From: an uncultured Helicobacteraceae bacterium | Lineage (GTDB): Bacteria > Campylobacterota > Campylobacteria > Campylobacterales > Helicobacteraceae | Length of the DNA stretch: 64,000 nt | Reading direction: 5' to 3' | Assembly (NCBI GenBank): GCA_947588965.1 | Contig: CANQAN010000001.1 | Coordinates: forward strand, 62,001-126,000 | Shown: positions 1 through 9,781 of the stretch, one piece after another | Position numbering within the stretch: the stretch's first letter is position 1 | Layout: every line of letters begins with the position of its first letter | Program-made: the position numbers and the translations under genes | The notes under the pieces: generated by a model | Database searches by the model: none | Seen by the model: only the letters and a program-made list of their open reading frames with translations | Told to the model about the DNA's origin: nothing

Positions 1-772
1 TAAATATCCCCTCCGCATCGCGCCCAAGCAGAATCAAAAACGCGCTTTGTGCGGAATTTTGCTCCATTAAAAGACTTTGCAATTGCGCCCTCACACTCGC
101 CATTTCCGACTTTGCTTGTTGCATATCAATCTCTGAAATCTTTCCGATTTCAAATTCTTTTTTACGATATTCATAGTTTTCCTCACGACTCTTTAGTGTA
201 TTTTGGGAGATTTGCAACTGATTATTTAGGGTGAGAATCCCAAAATAGCTCTCCACGACATTAGCAGCCAAGCTCAAGCGCACCATATCGCGACTTGCCT
301 TACTTGCAAGCAATTGCGCTAATGCACTTCTGTCTGCATCTCGCGCTCTCCCCCATAAATCCAATTCAAAGCTCAAAACAGCACTCAAAGAAAAATTATT
401 ATAATTCTCCAAATATCCCAATTTTTCATTTTTGCGATTCCTTGTTCCCTCTCCCTGTGCGCTGATGTTTGGATAACGATCGCTCCTTGCATAGCTCCAT
501 TGACTGCGCGCTTGTTCCACACGTTCCATTGCAACAAGCAAATCATAATTATTTTCCAAAGATTCCTCTACAAACGCATTGAGCCTAGAATCCCCAAATA
601 CTTCCCACCATTTTTGAGAGATCTCCATATCTTGTGCGCTCTCTAGAGATTCTTTAGAATCGGGCAAGTTCATTTGTGGCTGCGCATAACGGGGGGACAA
701 AGAACAACCACTCACACTAAGCGCAACAACCACCACAGCACTCAAATAAGTTTTAGAAAATTTAAAAACCAT
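1..772 (-). CDS. cmeC: Outer-membrane efflux lipoprotein of an RND pump (partial)
   Basis: This is the outer-membrane channel of a tripartite drug efflux pump (TolC/OprM/CmeC family). The reading frame runs from ATG at 770-772 off the left edge of the window, so only the first 257 residues are seen and the C-terminus is missing. The N-terminus is a lipoprotein signal with the lipobox VSGCS, followed by SPRYAQPQ, typical of NodT/OprM-type channels. The rest is helical, as expected for the periplasmic barrel. It starts 14 bases after cmeB with an AAAGGAT ribosome site, so it is the third gene of cmeABC. The family is clear; the symbol follows from gene order and resemblance to Campylobacter. 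Confidence 0.88.
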   Translation of the reverse strand, partial: MVFKFSKTYLSAVVVVALSVSGCSLSPRYAQPQMNLPDSKESLESAQDMEISQKWWEVFGDSRLNAFVEESLENNYDLLVAMERVEQARSQWSYARSDRYPNISAQGEGTRNRKNEKLGYLENYNNFSLSAVLSFELDLWGRARDADRSALAQLLASKASRDMVRLSLAANVVESYFGILTLNNQLQISQNTLKSREENYEYRKKEFEIGKISEIDMQQAKSEMASVRAQLQSLLMEQNSAQSAFLILLGRDAEGIF

Positions 773-786
773 AAATATCCTTTATC

Positions 787-3700
787 CTATTCTTTTGTCT
801 TAAAGGTCGCGATAAATTCACTCAAACGCGCAAAATAGGTATAAAACAACGGAATAAAGAATGTCCCAATGAAAGTTGCAGCAAGCATTCCACCAATAAC
901 GCCCGTTCCGATTGCGTGGCGACTTGCTGCTCCCGCCCCTGTACTGATTGCAAGAGGCAAAACACCAATCGTAAAGGCTAAAGAAGTCATAACAATCGGG
1001 CGGAATCTCAATCTTGCCGCCTCAATGGCAGAATCATAAATATCTTTGCCCTCCTGTTCTCTTGCTTGCATTGCAAATTCTACAATCAAAATAGCATTCT
1101 TCGCCGCTAGAGCAATCAACATAACAAGCCCAACATTGAAATAAATATCCACATTAAGCCCCCGTGCCCAAGTGAAAACAATCGCACCAAAAACCGCAAA
1201 AGGCACAGCAGTTAAGACTGCCATAGGCATGAGCCATTTTTCATATTGTGCTGCAAGAATGAGAAAAACAAATATAAGCCCAAAAATAAAGGCAATTGAT
1301 CCCGTACTGCCACTTGCTTTTTCTTGATAAGAAGTTCCCGACCACGCAATCGTATAGCCATCGGGCAAGACTTCATTTGCCACTTCTTCAATAGCCTTTA
1401 GGGCATCTCCAGAAGAATAACCTCGCGCAGTGTCTCCCGTTAATTTTGCTGCAGGGAACAGATTGAAGCGCTCCAAAATATCTGCTGCGACGATTCTTTG
1501 AAAAGTCACCAAAGAGCTAATGGGAATCAAATCTCCATTGCTAGAGCGCACAAAAACATTGCGCAAATCATTTGGCGTCTCTCGGAAAGAGCCTTCTGAT
1601 TGGATATTGACCTGATAGGTGCGCCCATAGAGATTAAAATCATTCACATAATACGCCCCAAATGTCGTTTGCAATGCAGAAAACACATCGCTCACATTCA
1701 CGCCCAGTGACTTTGCCTTTTCTCTATCCAAATGCACATTGTATTGTGGCACACTTGCACTCAATGTCGTCCTCACATTCATGAGTTCCTTACGTTGCGC
1801 GGCTTTTTCTAAAATAAGTCCCGTGTATTTTTGTAAGTCTGCAATTGAGCCTCCCGTTCTATCTTGAACATACATCTCAAAACCATCGGTCAAGCTAAGC
1901 CCATTAATCGGCGGGGGATTGAGAGCAAAAACTATCGCATTAGGATTCTGCATAAGCTGTCCTGTTAATTTTCCTGCAATGGTTTGAGAGTGATGCTCAT
2001 CTCCCTTGCGCATTTTCCAGTCTTTCAACTTCGCAAATGCAGCCCCACCAAATGTTCTCACCGCGCTAGAAAGAATATCATAACCCGCCAAAACCATAAT
2101 CGCTTCTACATCTTCATTTGCCCTCACACTCTGATCTACAAATGCTGCAAGTTCTGTTGTCTTACTTAATGCTGTTGCGGGTGGTAATTGCATTGAAATC
2201 AACAAAACACCCTTATCTTCAGATGGGACAAGCCCCGTTGGCATACGCGTGAATAATCCATACGCAACAATGATGAGGACCACAAACAAAGCCGCATACA
2301 AACTCCCCTTACGAATCGCATGGGCAACCTTATCGGTAAATTTATGTGTCAGCCATTCAAAAAAATCATTAAACTTCTTAACAACTAAAAAAGGCTTAGG
2401 TTCTTTTGTCCTCAAGAAAGAAACGCAAAGTGCGGGTGTGAGTGTCAATGCCACAAATCCAGAAATAACGACAGATATGACAAGCGTAATGGCAAATTGC
2501 TTATAAATTTCTCCTGCAAAACCACTGATAAACGCAATTGGCACAAACACCGCAGAAAGCGTTAAGACAATCGCCACAACGGGACTTGCAATCTCTTCCA
2601 TTGCCTTGATTGTCGCCTCCTTGACACCAAGCTTTTCTTCATGAATGAGACGCTCAACATTCTCAACGACAATAATCGCATCATCAACAACGATTCCAAT
2701 GGCCAAAATCAAGCCAAAGAGTGTGAGTAAGTTGATAGAAAATCCAAGCACATACATTCCCGCAAATGCGCCAATGATTGAAACAGGAACGGCAAGAAGT
2801 GGAATAATCGTCGCCCTTAGATTCTGCAAGAAAAAATAAATGATAATCACAACAAGCACAATCGCCTCTATGAAAGTCTTAATCACTTCCCTCACAGAGA
2901 CCGTTACAAAGGCTGTCGTATCATAAGGAATCGCATAGGTCACGCCTTCAGGAAAATTTTGAGATAATTCTTCTAGCTTATCTTTGACTGCATTAGCGAC
3001 ATTAAGAGCATTGGCTCCGGGCTGCAAAAAGGTCGCAAAGGCTACAGCGGGTTTTCCATTATAGAACGCATTAACACTATAATCCTCCGCTCCAAGCTCC
3101 ACTCTTGCGACATCTTTGAGCTTCAAAGAAGATCCATCGGGATTGCTACGAATGAGAATCTCGCCAAATTCCTCCGCACTAGAGAATCTGCCTTGTGTTG
3201 TTACTGTATAGGTGAAATCCAAATCTTTGCGCACAGGCTCCTGCCCAAAAGCACCCACTGCAAATTGAGAGTTTTGTTCCTGCACTGCAGCAATGACATC
3301 TGTCGGCGCCAAGTTGTATTTGACGAGCTTGTCAGGAGAGAGCCAAATGCGCATGGAATATTCCGAACGACTAAACAATGTCGCATCTCCGACACCCGGA
3401 ACCCTCTTTAATTCATCTAAAATATTAATGGCCGCATAATTAGCAAGGAAAATGGCGTCATGGTGAGGTGAAGAGAGGGAATAAACGGCCAGAATCGTAG
3501 AAGATCGTTTATTCACGGTCACACCGCGCCTTTGCACTTCTTGAGGAAGTTGGCTCAATACAGCTTGCACTCTGTTATTGACATTGATTGTCGCTTGATC
3601 GGGATCGGTTTCATTAGTAAAAAAAACATTAATAGAGAGAGAGCCACTTGAGGTAGAAGAAGTCTGCATATAAATCATACCTTCCACACCATTAATGCTG

Positions 3701-3903
3701 CTCTCCAATACACTTGCAACACTATTAGAAATCACTTCTGCACTCGCCCCCGCATAAGTCGCTTGTACGACAACTTGTGGCGGTGTAACTTGAGGATATT
3801 CCTCCACAGGAAGTGAGAATATAGAAAGAGAACCTGCTATCACAATGATAATGGACATAACCATTGCTAAGACAGGACGTTCAATGAAAAACTTAGAAAA
3901 CAT
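787..3903 (-). CDS. cmeB: RND multidrug efflux inner-membrane transporter
   Basis: Proton-driven drug exporter of the AcrB/MexB/CmeB (HAE1) family, 1038 residues, the normal length. Visible features are the N-terminal FIERPVLAMVMS helix, the paired aspartates of transmembrane helix 4 (GIVVDDAIIVVENVERL, about residues 403-419) that carry protons, two large periplasmic loops, and a second membrane half ending in IGTFFIPLFYTYFARL. The ribosome site AAGGAATCATAATG overlaps the cmeA stop nine bases upstream. Products of cmeA, B and C would assemble into one trans-envelope pump; substrates cannot be read from the sequence, but homologues export bile salts and antibiotics. Confidence 0.96.
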   Translation of the reverse strand: MFSKFFIERPVLAMVMSIIIVIAGSLSIFSLPVEEYPQVTPPQVVVQATYAGASAEVISNSVASVLESSINGVEGMIYMQTSSTSSGSLSINVFFTNETDPDQATINVNNRVQAVLSQLPQEVQRRGVTVNKRSSTILAVYSLSSPHHDAIFLANYAAINILDELKRVPGVGDATLFSRSEYSMRIWLSPDKLVKYNLAPTDVIAAVQEQNSQFAVGAFGQEPVRKDLDFTYTVTTQGRFSSAEEFGEILIRSNPDGSSLKLKDVARVELGAEDYSVNAFYNGKPAVAFATFLQPGANALNVANAVKDKLEELSQNFPEGVTYAIPYDTTAFVTVSVREVIKTFIEAIVLVVIIIYFFLQNLRATIIPLLAVPVSIIGAFAGMYVLGFSINLLTLFGLILAIGIVVDDAIIVVENVERLIHEEKLGVKEATIKAMEEIASPVVAIVLTLSAVFVPIAFISGFAGEIYKQFAITLVISVVISGFVALTLTPALCVSFLRTKEPKPFLVVKKFNDFFEWLTHKFTDKVAHAIRKGSLYAALFVVLIIVAYGLFTRMPTGLVPSEDKGVLLISMQLPPATALSKTTELAAFVDQSVRANEDVEAIMVLAGYDILSSAVRTFGGAAFAKLKDWKMRKGDEHHSQTIAGKLTGQLMQNPNAIVFALNPPPINGLSLTDGFEMYVQDRTGGSIADLQKYTGLILEKAAQRKELMNVRTTLSASVPQYNVHLDREKAKSLGVNVSDVFSALQTTFGAYYVNDFNLYGRTYQVNIQSEGSFRETPNDLRNVFVRSSNGDLIPISSLVTFQRIVAADILERFNLFPAAKLTGDTARGYSSGDALKAIEEVANEVLPDGYTIAWSGTSYQEKASGSTGSIAFIFGLIFVFLILAAQYEKWLMPMAVLTAVPFAVFGAIVFTWARGLNVDIYFNVGLVMLIALAAKNAILIVEFAMQAREQEGKDIYDSAIEAARLRFRPIVMTSLAFTIGVLPLAISTGAGAASRHAIGTGVIGGMLAATFIGTFFIPLFYTYFARLSEFIATFKTKE

Positions 3904-3912
3904 TATGATTCC

Positions 3913-5037
3913 TTATTTTGTCCCTTGAGATTCTTGTGCTTTCATGGGAGAGACGGGCATCCCCGGACGAATCTTAATTAATTGGCTCGTAACAATCACA
4001 TCGCCCTCTTTTAAGCCACTCTTAACAATCACTTGATTCCCTGTCGTATAACCAAGCTCTAAAGGAGCAACTTGTGCCTTTCCATCAACTATCTTATAGA
4101 CATAGCTTCCATTTTTGTCTTGCATTAACGCAACTTGCGGAATCGCAATAGAATTTTTCAAAAGAAAACCATCCAACTTCACGCGTGAAAACTCGCCCGG
4201 AACAAGCAAATTCTCCGGATTTTCTACAATGGAACGCGCCTTGATTGTCGCGGTATTCGCATCAATGACTGCATCAACAAAATCTATGCGCCCCTCCTTG
4301 TCGTAATGACTGCCATCTCCTAAGACATAATGCACTTTTACAGAATCCCTATCTAATGTGCGCAAAAAATAATAATCATTGCTGGGAATAGAAAATTCCG
4401 CATGGATGGGATCAAGCTGCGTCACAGTCGTAAGGACATTATTTGCACCCGCTTTCCCAACTAAATCACCAATATCATACTGCTTCATGCCAATTTTCCC
4501 ACTCGCTGTTGCAACGACATCCGTATAACCTAGATCAATCATTGCTGTGTCAAGATTCGCACGCGCACTTGCTACAGAGGCATTTGCATTTTCATAAGCA
4601 GATTGCGCAGAATCGTATTCTTTGGGACTTAACGCATTTTCTTTAAACAACTTTTGCGCCCTTTCCCAATCACGTTGTGCTGCTTTAAAAGTGGCTTGTG
4701 CAGAGAGCAATTGCGCCCTTGCCATATTCGCAGTCGCTTGATATTTCGCAGGATCGATTTTAAAGAGCTTATCGCCCTTTTTCACCAATCCTCCCTCTGT
4801 GAAATGCTGCTCTAATAAAACTCCCTCTACACGCGCATACACACCGACACTCTGCAAACTCTTTAGCTGCGCAGGATATTCAAAGCTTATGATGATGTCT
4901 TGATTTTTAACCACATGAGTCATGACAGGAATCGCACCTTGCTCCTGCCCTAATGGCTTGTCTTTAGAACAAGCACTCAATAAAAAAATACCACTCATAA
5001 GACTTAAAAATATTTTCAAAATCAAACCATATTGCAT
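3913..5037 (-). CDS. cmeA: RND efflux periplasmic adaptor lipoprotein
   Basis: Membrane-fusion (adaptor) subunit linking the inner-membrane pump to the outer-membrane channel; AcrA/MexA/CmeA family, 374 residues. It begins with a lipoprotein signal peptide and lipobox (FLLSACSK). The lipoyl half-motif (SVGVYARVEGVLLEQHFTEG) and a helical hairpin rich in Ala, Gln and Arg (about residues 95-165) are followed by the beta-barrel region. It is first in the operon. An inverted repeat resembling a CmeR operator lies 38-54 bases upstream of the start codon. Confidence 0.95.
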   Translation of the reverse strand: MQYGLILKIFLSLMSGIFLLSACSKDKPLGQEQGAIPVMTHVVKNQDIIISFEYPAQLKSLQSVGVYARVEGVLLEQHFTEGGLVKKGDKLFKIDPAKYQATANMARAQLLSAQATFKAAQRDWERAQKLFKENALSPKEYDSAQSAYENANASVASARANLDTAMIDLGYTDVVATASGKIGMKQYDIGDLVGKAGANNVLTTVTQLDPIHAEFSIPSNDYYFLRTLDRDSVKVHYVLGDGSHYDKEGRIDFVDAVIDANTATIKARSIVENPENLLVPGEFSRVKLDGFLLKNSIAIPQVALMQDKNGSYVYKIVDGKAQVAPLELGYTTGNQVIVKSGLKEGDVIVTSQLIKIRPGMPVSPMKAQESQGTK

Positions 5038-5075
5038 CTCTTTTCCTTAATAAAGAATCGTTCTTGTTCGTTAAG

Positions 5076-5091
5076 TGTAATTTATATTACA
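5076..5091. promoter_or_regulatory. Putative CmeR/TetR-type operator upstream of cmeABC
   Basis: A perfect inverted repeat, TGTAAT-TTAT-ATTACA; the arms extend one further base each side as G and C at 5075 and 5092. It lies between a possible -10 element and the cmeA start. It closely resembles, as I recall it, the 16-bp TGTAAT-N4-ATTACA repeat bound by CmeR in front of C. jejuni cmeABC. No TetR-family gene is found in the window, so the regulator, if present, is encoded elsewhere. Confidence 0.65.
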
Positions 5092-5107
5092 CACAAATGG
5101 AAGTCGC

Positions 5108-5113
5108 ATTTTA
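5108..5113 (-). promoter_or_regulatory. Possible -10 element for cmeABC
   Basis: On the minus strand TAAAAT lies in an AT-rich region, placing a transcription start near 5101 and the inverted repeat just downstream of it, where a bound repressor would block transcription. Based only on motif and position. Confidence 0.35.
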
Positions 5114-5194
5114 CTCTAATTTTTCTTAAAATCAATTTTAAAATTTAAAACACAAGGAGCGAAATTTGAGATTCCGCCCATACTTTAAGTTTTT

Positions 5195-6784
5195 CTAACA
5201 TTTAAACGAATCTAATTGTCCATTGAGTACATTTGCCTTTTCTGACATTTCTTTGGAGATTGTGTTAATTAAATGCACAGATTGGCTGTTTTCGTTTATG
5301 AGCTTATCAAGTTCGCTCACTTGTCGCAAAATGCTGTCAATCGCCTCAAAGAGTTTGCTCGTCTTTTGAAGTGCCTCCGTAGAAGCATCAACGGCTAATT
5401 TTAGGGATTGCGAACTTGTCTCTAAAATCTCTGTCCCTCCCATAGAATCATCCGCGACCTCTACGATTTTTTTGACATTTCTTCCCATGGCATTGTTTGC
5501 GTCGATTGTGGATTGAACGATTGTATTGACCACGACATTGATTTCCTCTAGACTCTTTTGTGTGCGCTCGGCAAGTTTCCTCACCTCATCGGCAACAACA
5601 GCAAATCCTCTTCCCGCTTCTCCTGCGCGTGCAGCCTCAATATTTGCATTAAGAGCCAATAAACTCGTCTGATCAGCAATCTCTGCAATAATCGTCAAAA
5701 CGCCCTTGATTTTATCTGTTTCTTGTGCGCTTTGCTCTAAACGTTCTGCGATGTCACGTTCTGCACTTACATTGTCTTGTGCGCTATTTGCGACCTTTAA
5801 GAGCAGTCTTTTAGTCTCTGCAAGTTGTTCAGCGGATTCTTTAATATCCCTTGCACTAAGCTGCACAAGCTCTTTTGCATTGTGAAGCATATGCTCTATT
5901 TCTTGCCCTAATTGCGTACTTGTTCTCACAGCCTCCACCGATTTTTCAATACGTTTGTCAATCTCCTGCGATGTATTGAATAGCTGATCGGATTGTAAAA
6001 TATTCTGATGGCTCGTTTCTTTCGCGCTAGAAACGGTGTTTCCGATCTTTTGAATGAAGCGATTGATTGAAGCACTCGCTTTTGCAATCTCATCTTCATT
6101 TTTCACGGGCAATCTCTTTGTCAAATCTCCATCTCCTTGCGCAAGTTCAGAAGCCACCTCTGCAAGGTTTGAAATCGGATAGAATACCAAGCGATTGAAT
6201 AAAAATAGCAGCACAAATAATGCAAAAATACCGATTCCTATCATAAGCAATACAATTCTTGTTTGAATCTCAAAAGAATCATCGACGAGTTCTTGAACAG
6301 AAATTTCCATCGCTGAAACTCCAAGTACATCGCCAACTTTAGCATTTGCATGACACATAACACACGCCTCTTCAGCAATAATCGCTCTTGCCATAAAGAA
6401 TCCATTGTCTTTTGCATTGCGATAGGGACGTATGATTTCTTGCTTTGTTTGAAAAATACGTTGAATTTCTGGATTGGTTGTGGGTTCTTTTTTAAGTCCC
6501 ATAAGTTCAATCACTTGAGGAGAGGGAAAAATCTCCAAACGTGAGATTCCATCGACCTTTTTAGACCCGTCAATAAAACCACCAATCACAATGGGATCGC
6601 CCGTGTTCATCGCGATCTTCAATCCCTCTGATAGTAACTCTTCTAACTGACGCAATTCGCGCGTGGAATTCTTTTCTGCGATACGTTCAAAGCCCCTGTT
6701 AAGATTATAATGCACAATCCCAAGCAATACTAACAAAAACACGACAATCATTACGATAATTTTAGAGCGGATTGTTTTAAACAT
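5195..6784 (-). CDS. Methyl-accepting chemotaxis protein with periplasmic c-haem motif
   Basis: Membrane chemoreceptor of about 529 residues from the chosen ATG at 6784, which is preceded by a strong GAGGAGG ribosome site; an ATG 18 bases upstream has none. Order: transmembrane helix (residues about 8-25), periplasmic sensor of about 150 residues, second helix (about 173-195), HAMP segment ([19 protein letters not shown]), and a cytoplasmic coiled coil with the conserved signalling tip ([20 protein letters not shown]). The sensor contains CVMCH (residues 141-145, bases 6350-6364), the c-type haem attachment motif, just before the second helix. Receptors with covalently bound haem are known in Geobacter and sense redox or gases; that function here is inferred. 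It is a single gene divergent from glyS. Confidence 0.9.
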   Translation of the reverse strand: MFKTIRSKIIVMIVVFLLVLLGIVHYNLNRGFERIAEKNSTRELRQLEELLSEGLKIAMNTGDPIVIGGFIDGSKKVDGISRLEIFPSPQVIELMGLKKEPTTNPEIQRIFQTKQEIIRPYRNAKDNGFFMARAIIAEEACVMCHANAKVGDVLGVSAMEISVQELVDDSFEIQTRIVLLMIGIGIFALFVLLFLFNRLVFYPISNLAEVASELAQGDGDLTKRLPVKNEDEIAKASASINRFIQKIGNTVSSAKETSHQNILQSDQLFNTSQEIDKRIEKSVEAVRTSTQLGQEIEHMLHNAKELVQLSARDIKESAEQLAETKRLLLKVANSAQDNVSAERDIAERLEQSAQETDKIKGVLTIIAEIADQTSLLALNANIEAARAGEAGRGFAVVADEVRKLAERTQKSLEEINVVVNTIVQSTIDANNAMGRNVKKIVEVADDSMGGTEILETSSQSLKLAVDASTEALQKTSKLFEAIDSILRQVSELDKLINENSQSVHLINTISKEMSEKANVLNGQLDSFKC

Positions 6785-6861
6785 ATTCACCTCCTCTAAC
6801 AAGCAATTCCCAACACACTTTTTATAGGTGTCTCTATAATCACTACCACACTTTGTGGGCT

Positions 6862-6867
6862 ATTATA
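6862..6867 (-). promoter_or_regulatory. Possible -10 element for the haem-motif chemoreceptor
   Basis: TATAAT preceded by TTT on the minus strand, about 78 bases before the start codon, in the AT-rich divergent intergenic region shared with glyS. Position and motif only. Confidence 0.35.
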
Positions 6868-7020
6868 AAACTTTCATCTTAAATTAACAATTAAGATTTT
6901 AAAAATATTGCAAATTTTACCCCTAACCCTTAGATTCTTAGAATCCACGTACCCTTCAACACTCCAAGCATAATTCTTTGAATCAAACTCACTTAAAAGC
7001 GTTTTTTAGATTTGTTTTGC

Positions 7021-7026
7021 TACAAT
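7021..7026 (+). promoter_or_regulatory. Possible -10 element for glyS
   Basis: TACAAT preceded by T-rich sequence (GTTTTTTAGATTTGTTTTGC), the usual look of an epsilonproteobacterial vegetative promoter with no clear -35. It lies 39 bases before the glyS ATG at 7065. Motif-based only. Confidence 0.4.
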
Positions 7027-7064
7027 GTCTGCATAAGGTTATCAAAGATTCAATAAGGACTATA

Positions 7065-9122
7065 ATGGACGCACCAGAAACAAGCTCTCTTTTACTTGAA
7101 ATCGGAACAGAAGAATTGCCTGCAATACCTTTTCTCAACGAACTGCCAAACATCCAACAAAAATTCCAAACCATTTTGCAAAAAAACCGCCTAGAATGCA
7201 CGATAAACTTCTACTACACACCGCGCCGTTTGGTGATTTTCTCTCCTCATTTTCCACGCTTTCAAAAGACAGAGACCTTAGAATTCTTCGGACCTCCACT
7301 CCAAATAGCCTACAAAAATGACAAACCCACACAAGCTGCGCTAGGATTCTTAAAAAAATGTGGAATCACAGAAGAAGAATTGCAAACCACCACAAAAGAC
7401 GGCAAAGAGATTTTGTATTGCAAAAAACAGGCCACCAAACTCCCCGCAAATGCCCTCTTAGAAGAAATCATTAAGGAATTTTTAGAATCTCTCAATTTTG
7501 GAAAAACAATGCGTTGGGGCAGTTTGAAAGAATCTTTTATCCGCCCTATTTCTTGGATTCTGTGCCTCTTAGATAACACTCTAGTCCCTCTGTGTCTATA
7601 TGATATAAAGTCCAAAGCTCAAACCTATGTGCATCGCAATGTCAGTTTTGAGCCTTTTGATGTCGCAAACACAGAGTCTTATTTCAAGATCCTCTCTGAA
7701 AATGGCGTGATTTTAGATCAAAATCTCAGAAAGGAAAAGATCCTAAGTGAGCTTCAGTCCATAGAAAAAACAAGAGGAATCCAAGTAGAAATCGATCCAG
7801 CATTACTAGAAGAGGTCATTGCCATCACAGAATATCCAAGCGCACTTTTAGGTGAATTTGAAGAGCGTTTTTTAGAGCTTCCAGCCCCCTGTATCATCAC
7901 CTCAATGAAAGTCAATCAACGTTATTTTGCTACCTACAAAGATGGCTCTCTTCATAACGGATTCGTGGTTATCTCAAACAGCTTAAGCCCCAATCAAGAC
8001 AAAATCATCACAGGAAATGTCAAGGTCTTACGTGCGCGATTAGAAGACGCGCTCTTTTTTTACCATAATGACTTAAAAAATGGCTTCTTGCCCGAGAAAT
8101 TAAAAGACGTTACTTTCGTAGAGGGATTAGGCTCAATGTGGGACAAAACGGAACGTGAGCGCAAACTAGCACGGGCATTAGGAGAATTTTTTCAAGAACA
8201 ACTTCAAGCGCAGGAATCCGACTTGAAACTTGCCTTAGAAATCATAGATCAAGCAGTGGCATTAAGCAAGGCAGACTTAATGACAGAAATGGTCTATGAA
8301 TTTACAGAATTGCAGGGAATTATGGGATTCTACTATGCTAAGGCTTTACGCTATGAAGACAGAATCGCACAAGCAATCAAAGAACAATATCTCCCAAACT
8401 CCGAAGAAAGCCTCCTACCAAGCAATCTTATAAGCGCAATTGTCGCCCTTGCCTATAAACTAGACAATCTCTTAGGGCTTTTTAGCCTCAATAAGATTCC
8501 AAGTGGCTCTCGCGATCCCTTTGCATTGCGCCGCGCCGCAAATGGCGTGATTAAGATTATTTTGCATTTCAACCTCTCCTTTCCACTCTCAGAGACACTC
8601 AACACACTCTCCAAAAATTACAAAAAGTTTGACATAAAAATGCTAGAAAACTTCATTTTAGAGCGCTTAGAATCCCTCTTAGAATTTAATCCCTCATTAC
8701 TTCGTGCAGTCTTAGCCACAGGCGAACGTGATTTGGTGCAAATATTTAAGAAAATTGACGCCCTCAACACCACATTTGAAAAGCAAGACAAACAGCTCTT
8801 AACGCAGACTTTCAAGCGTTTAGCAAACATTACAAAGGAGGTGGATTTACACTCTTCTTTGGAAATTTCAGAAGAACATCTCCTTGCAAGTGAAGAGATA
8901 GAACTCTATGAAGCCTTTAAACAATGCAAGGCTAAGGATACAGAGGATTATGCTGTGCGTTTAGAATCCCTCCTTTCTCTTGCGCCCATTTTAGAGCGCT
9001 TTTTTGACAAAGTTCTCGTTAATGCCCCAGAAGCAACCTTTAGAAACAATCGTAAGCATCTCATAGCACGGATTTACAAGGAGTTTTTAGCGATTGCAGA
9101 CATTAAAGAAATCAGCTTTTAA
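7065..9122 (+). CDS. glyS: Glycine-tRNA ligase beta subunit
   Basis: Beta subunit of the tetrameric bacterial glycyl-tRNA synthetase, which charges tRNA-Gly together with the alpha subunit GlyQ (not in this window). From ATG 7065 (ribosome site AAGGAC) it is 685 residues, normal for the family. Recognisable stretches are LLLEIGTEELPA at the N-terminus, PRRLVIF, and the SGSRDPFALRRAANG segment near residue 480, all characteristic of GlyS. An in-frame start at 6978 would lie upstream of the likely promoter and is rejected. Only 8 bases separate it from the next gene, so they are probably cotranscribed. Confidence 0.96.
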   Translation: MDAPETSSLLLEIGTEELPAIPFLNELPNIQQKFQTILQKNRLECTINFYYTPRRLVIFSPHFPRFQKTETLEFFGPPLQIAYKNDKPTQAALGFLKKCGITEEELQTTTKDGKEILYCKKQATKLPANALLEEIIKEFLESLNFGKTMRWGSLKESFIRPISWILCLLDNTLVPLCLYDIKSKAQTYVHRNVSFEPFDVANTESYFKILSENGVILDQNLRKEKILSELQSIEKTRGIQVEIDPALLEEVIAITEYPSALLGEFEERFLELPAPCIITSMKVNQRYFATYKDGSLHNGFVVISNSLSPNQDKIITGNVKVLRARLEDALFFYHNDLKNGFLPEKLKDVTFVEGLGSMWDKTERERKLARALGEFFQEQLQAQESDLKLALEIIDQAVALSKADLMTEMVYEFTELQGIMGFYYAKALRYEDRIAQAIKEQYLPNSEESLLPSNLISAIVALAYKLDNLLGLFSLNKIPSGSRDPFALRRAANGVIKIILHFNLSFPLSETLNTLSKNYKKFDIKMLENFILERLESLLEFNPSLLRAVLATGERDLVQIFKKIDALNTTFEKQDKQLLTQTFKRLANITKEVDLHSSLEISEEHLLASEEIELYEAFKQCKAKDTEDYAVRLESLLSLAPILERFFDKVLVNAPEATFRNNRKHLIARIYKEFLAIADIKEISF

Positions 9123-9130
9123 GGATTCCT

Positions 9131-9781
9131 TTGCGAGACTTCAACCCAACAGAAATTCAAAAGATCAAATCTCTCATTGCACAAAAAAAAGAAAAATTTG
9201 GACAAGATTGGCTCGGACGTAGCCTTGCCTACACACCCTATCAACCGCGACCCCTAAGCAACTTGCTAAGACGTGATAAAAATGAGCCTCTTAAAAGACT
9301 TTTTGCCCTCTCTCCTAATGAACAAAAAGAGCAGTTCTTAAGGGACGCAAAAGAATATGAAAAAACCTCTGCAGCATTCTTGATAGAATCTCTAGAAGAT
9401 CTCACCTATCTCAGACGCTACGTGCAGATTCCGCTCATTTATGACTTTTTAATCCTAGATTCCTACCAGCTCTTAGAATCTCTCGTGTATGGCGCAGATT
9501 GCATCACTCTTGCCCCCAAATATCTCTCTCAAAAAGAACTCAACGCTCTCAGCGATTATGCCCTAAAACTTGGGCTTGAGAGAATCTTTCAAATTGACTC
9601 TAAAGAGGATTTGACAAAGGCAATTTTTGCAAAAGCAGATATTTTAAACCTTAACAAAAATTTTGCACTTCTGTCTCTTGTCCCAAAAAACAAAATCATT
9701 CTTGGAATCACAGAAGAATGCCATCTCGATCTGTGCAATGGCATCGATGCAGAGATTGTCTTAACGCAAAATCAAGAATAA
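9131..9781 (+). CDS. TrpC-like (beta/alpha)8 protein lacking catalytic residues
   Basis: 216 residues starting at TTG 9131 (AAGGA five bases upstream, overlapping the glyS stop). Residues from about 70 on align by eye with indole-3-glycerol-phosphate synthase: IESLEDLTYLRRYVQIPLI, then YDFLILDSYQLLESLVYGAD where TrpC has KDFIIDPYQ, then IFQIDSKEDL where TrpC has the E of EV, then LNLNKNF for GINNRDL. The catalytic lysine of KDF is replaced by Tyr, the glutamate of the EV strand by Gln, the N-terminal KxxSPS strand is not evident, and the barrel is shorter than the usual 250-260 residues. It is unlikely to be an active tryptophan enzyme; its role is unknown. No other trp gene is nearby. Confidence 0.72.
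   Translation: MRDFNPTEIQKIKSLIAQKKEKFGQDWLGRSLAYTPYQPRPLSNLLRRDKNEPLKRLFALSPNEQKEQFLRDAKEYEKTSAAFLIESLEDLTYLRRYVQIPLIYDFLILDSYQLLESLVYGADCITLAPKYLSQKELNALSDYALKLGLERIFQIDSKEDLTKAIFAKADILNLNKNFALLSLVPKNKIILGITEECHLDLCNGIDAEIVLTQNQE

Noticed and set aside
9131-9781. Functional indole-3-glycerol-phosphate synthase (trpC)
   Set aside because: Catalytic Lys and Glu positions are substituted and the N-terminal active-site strand is not seen.
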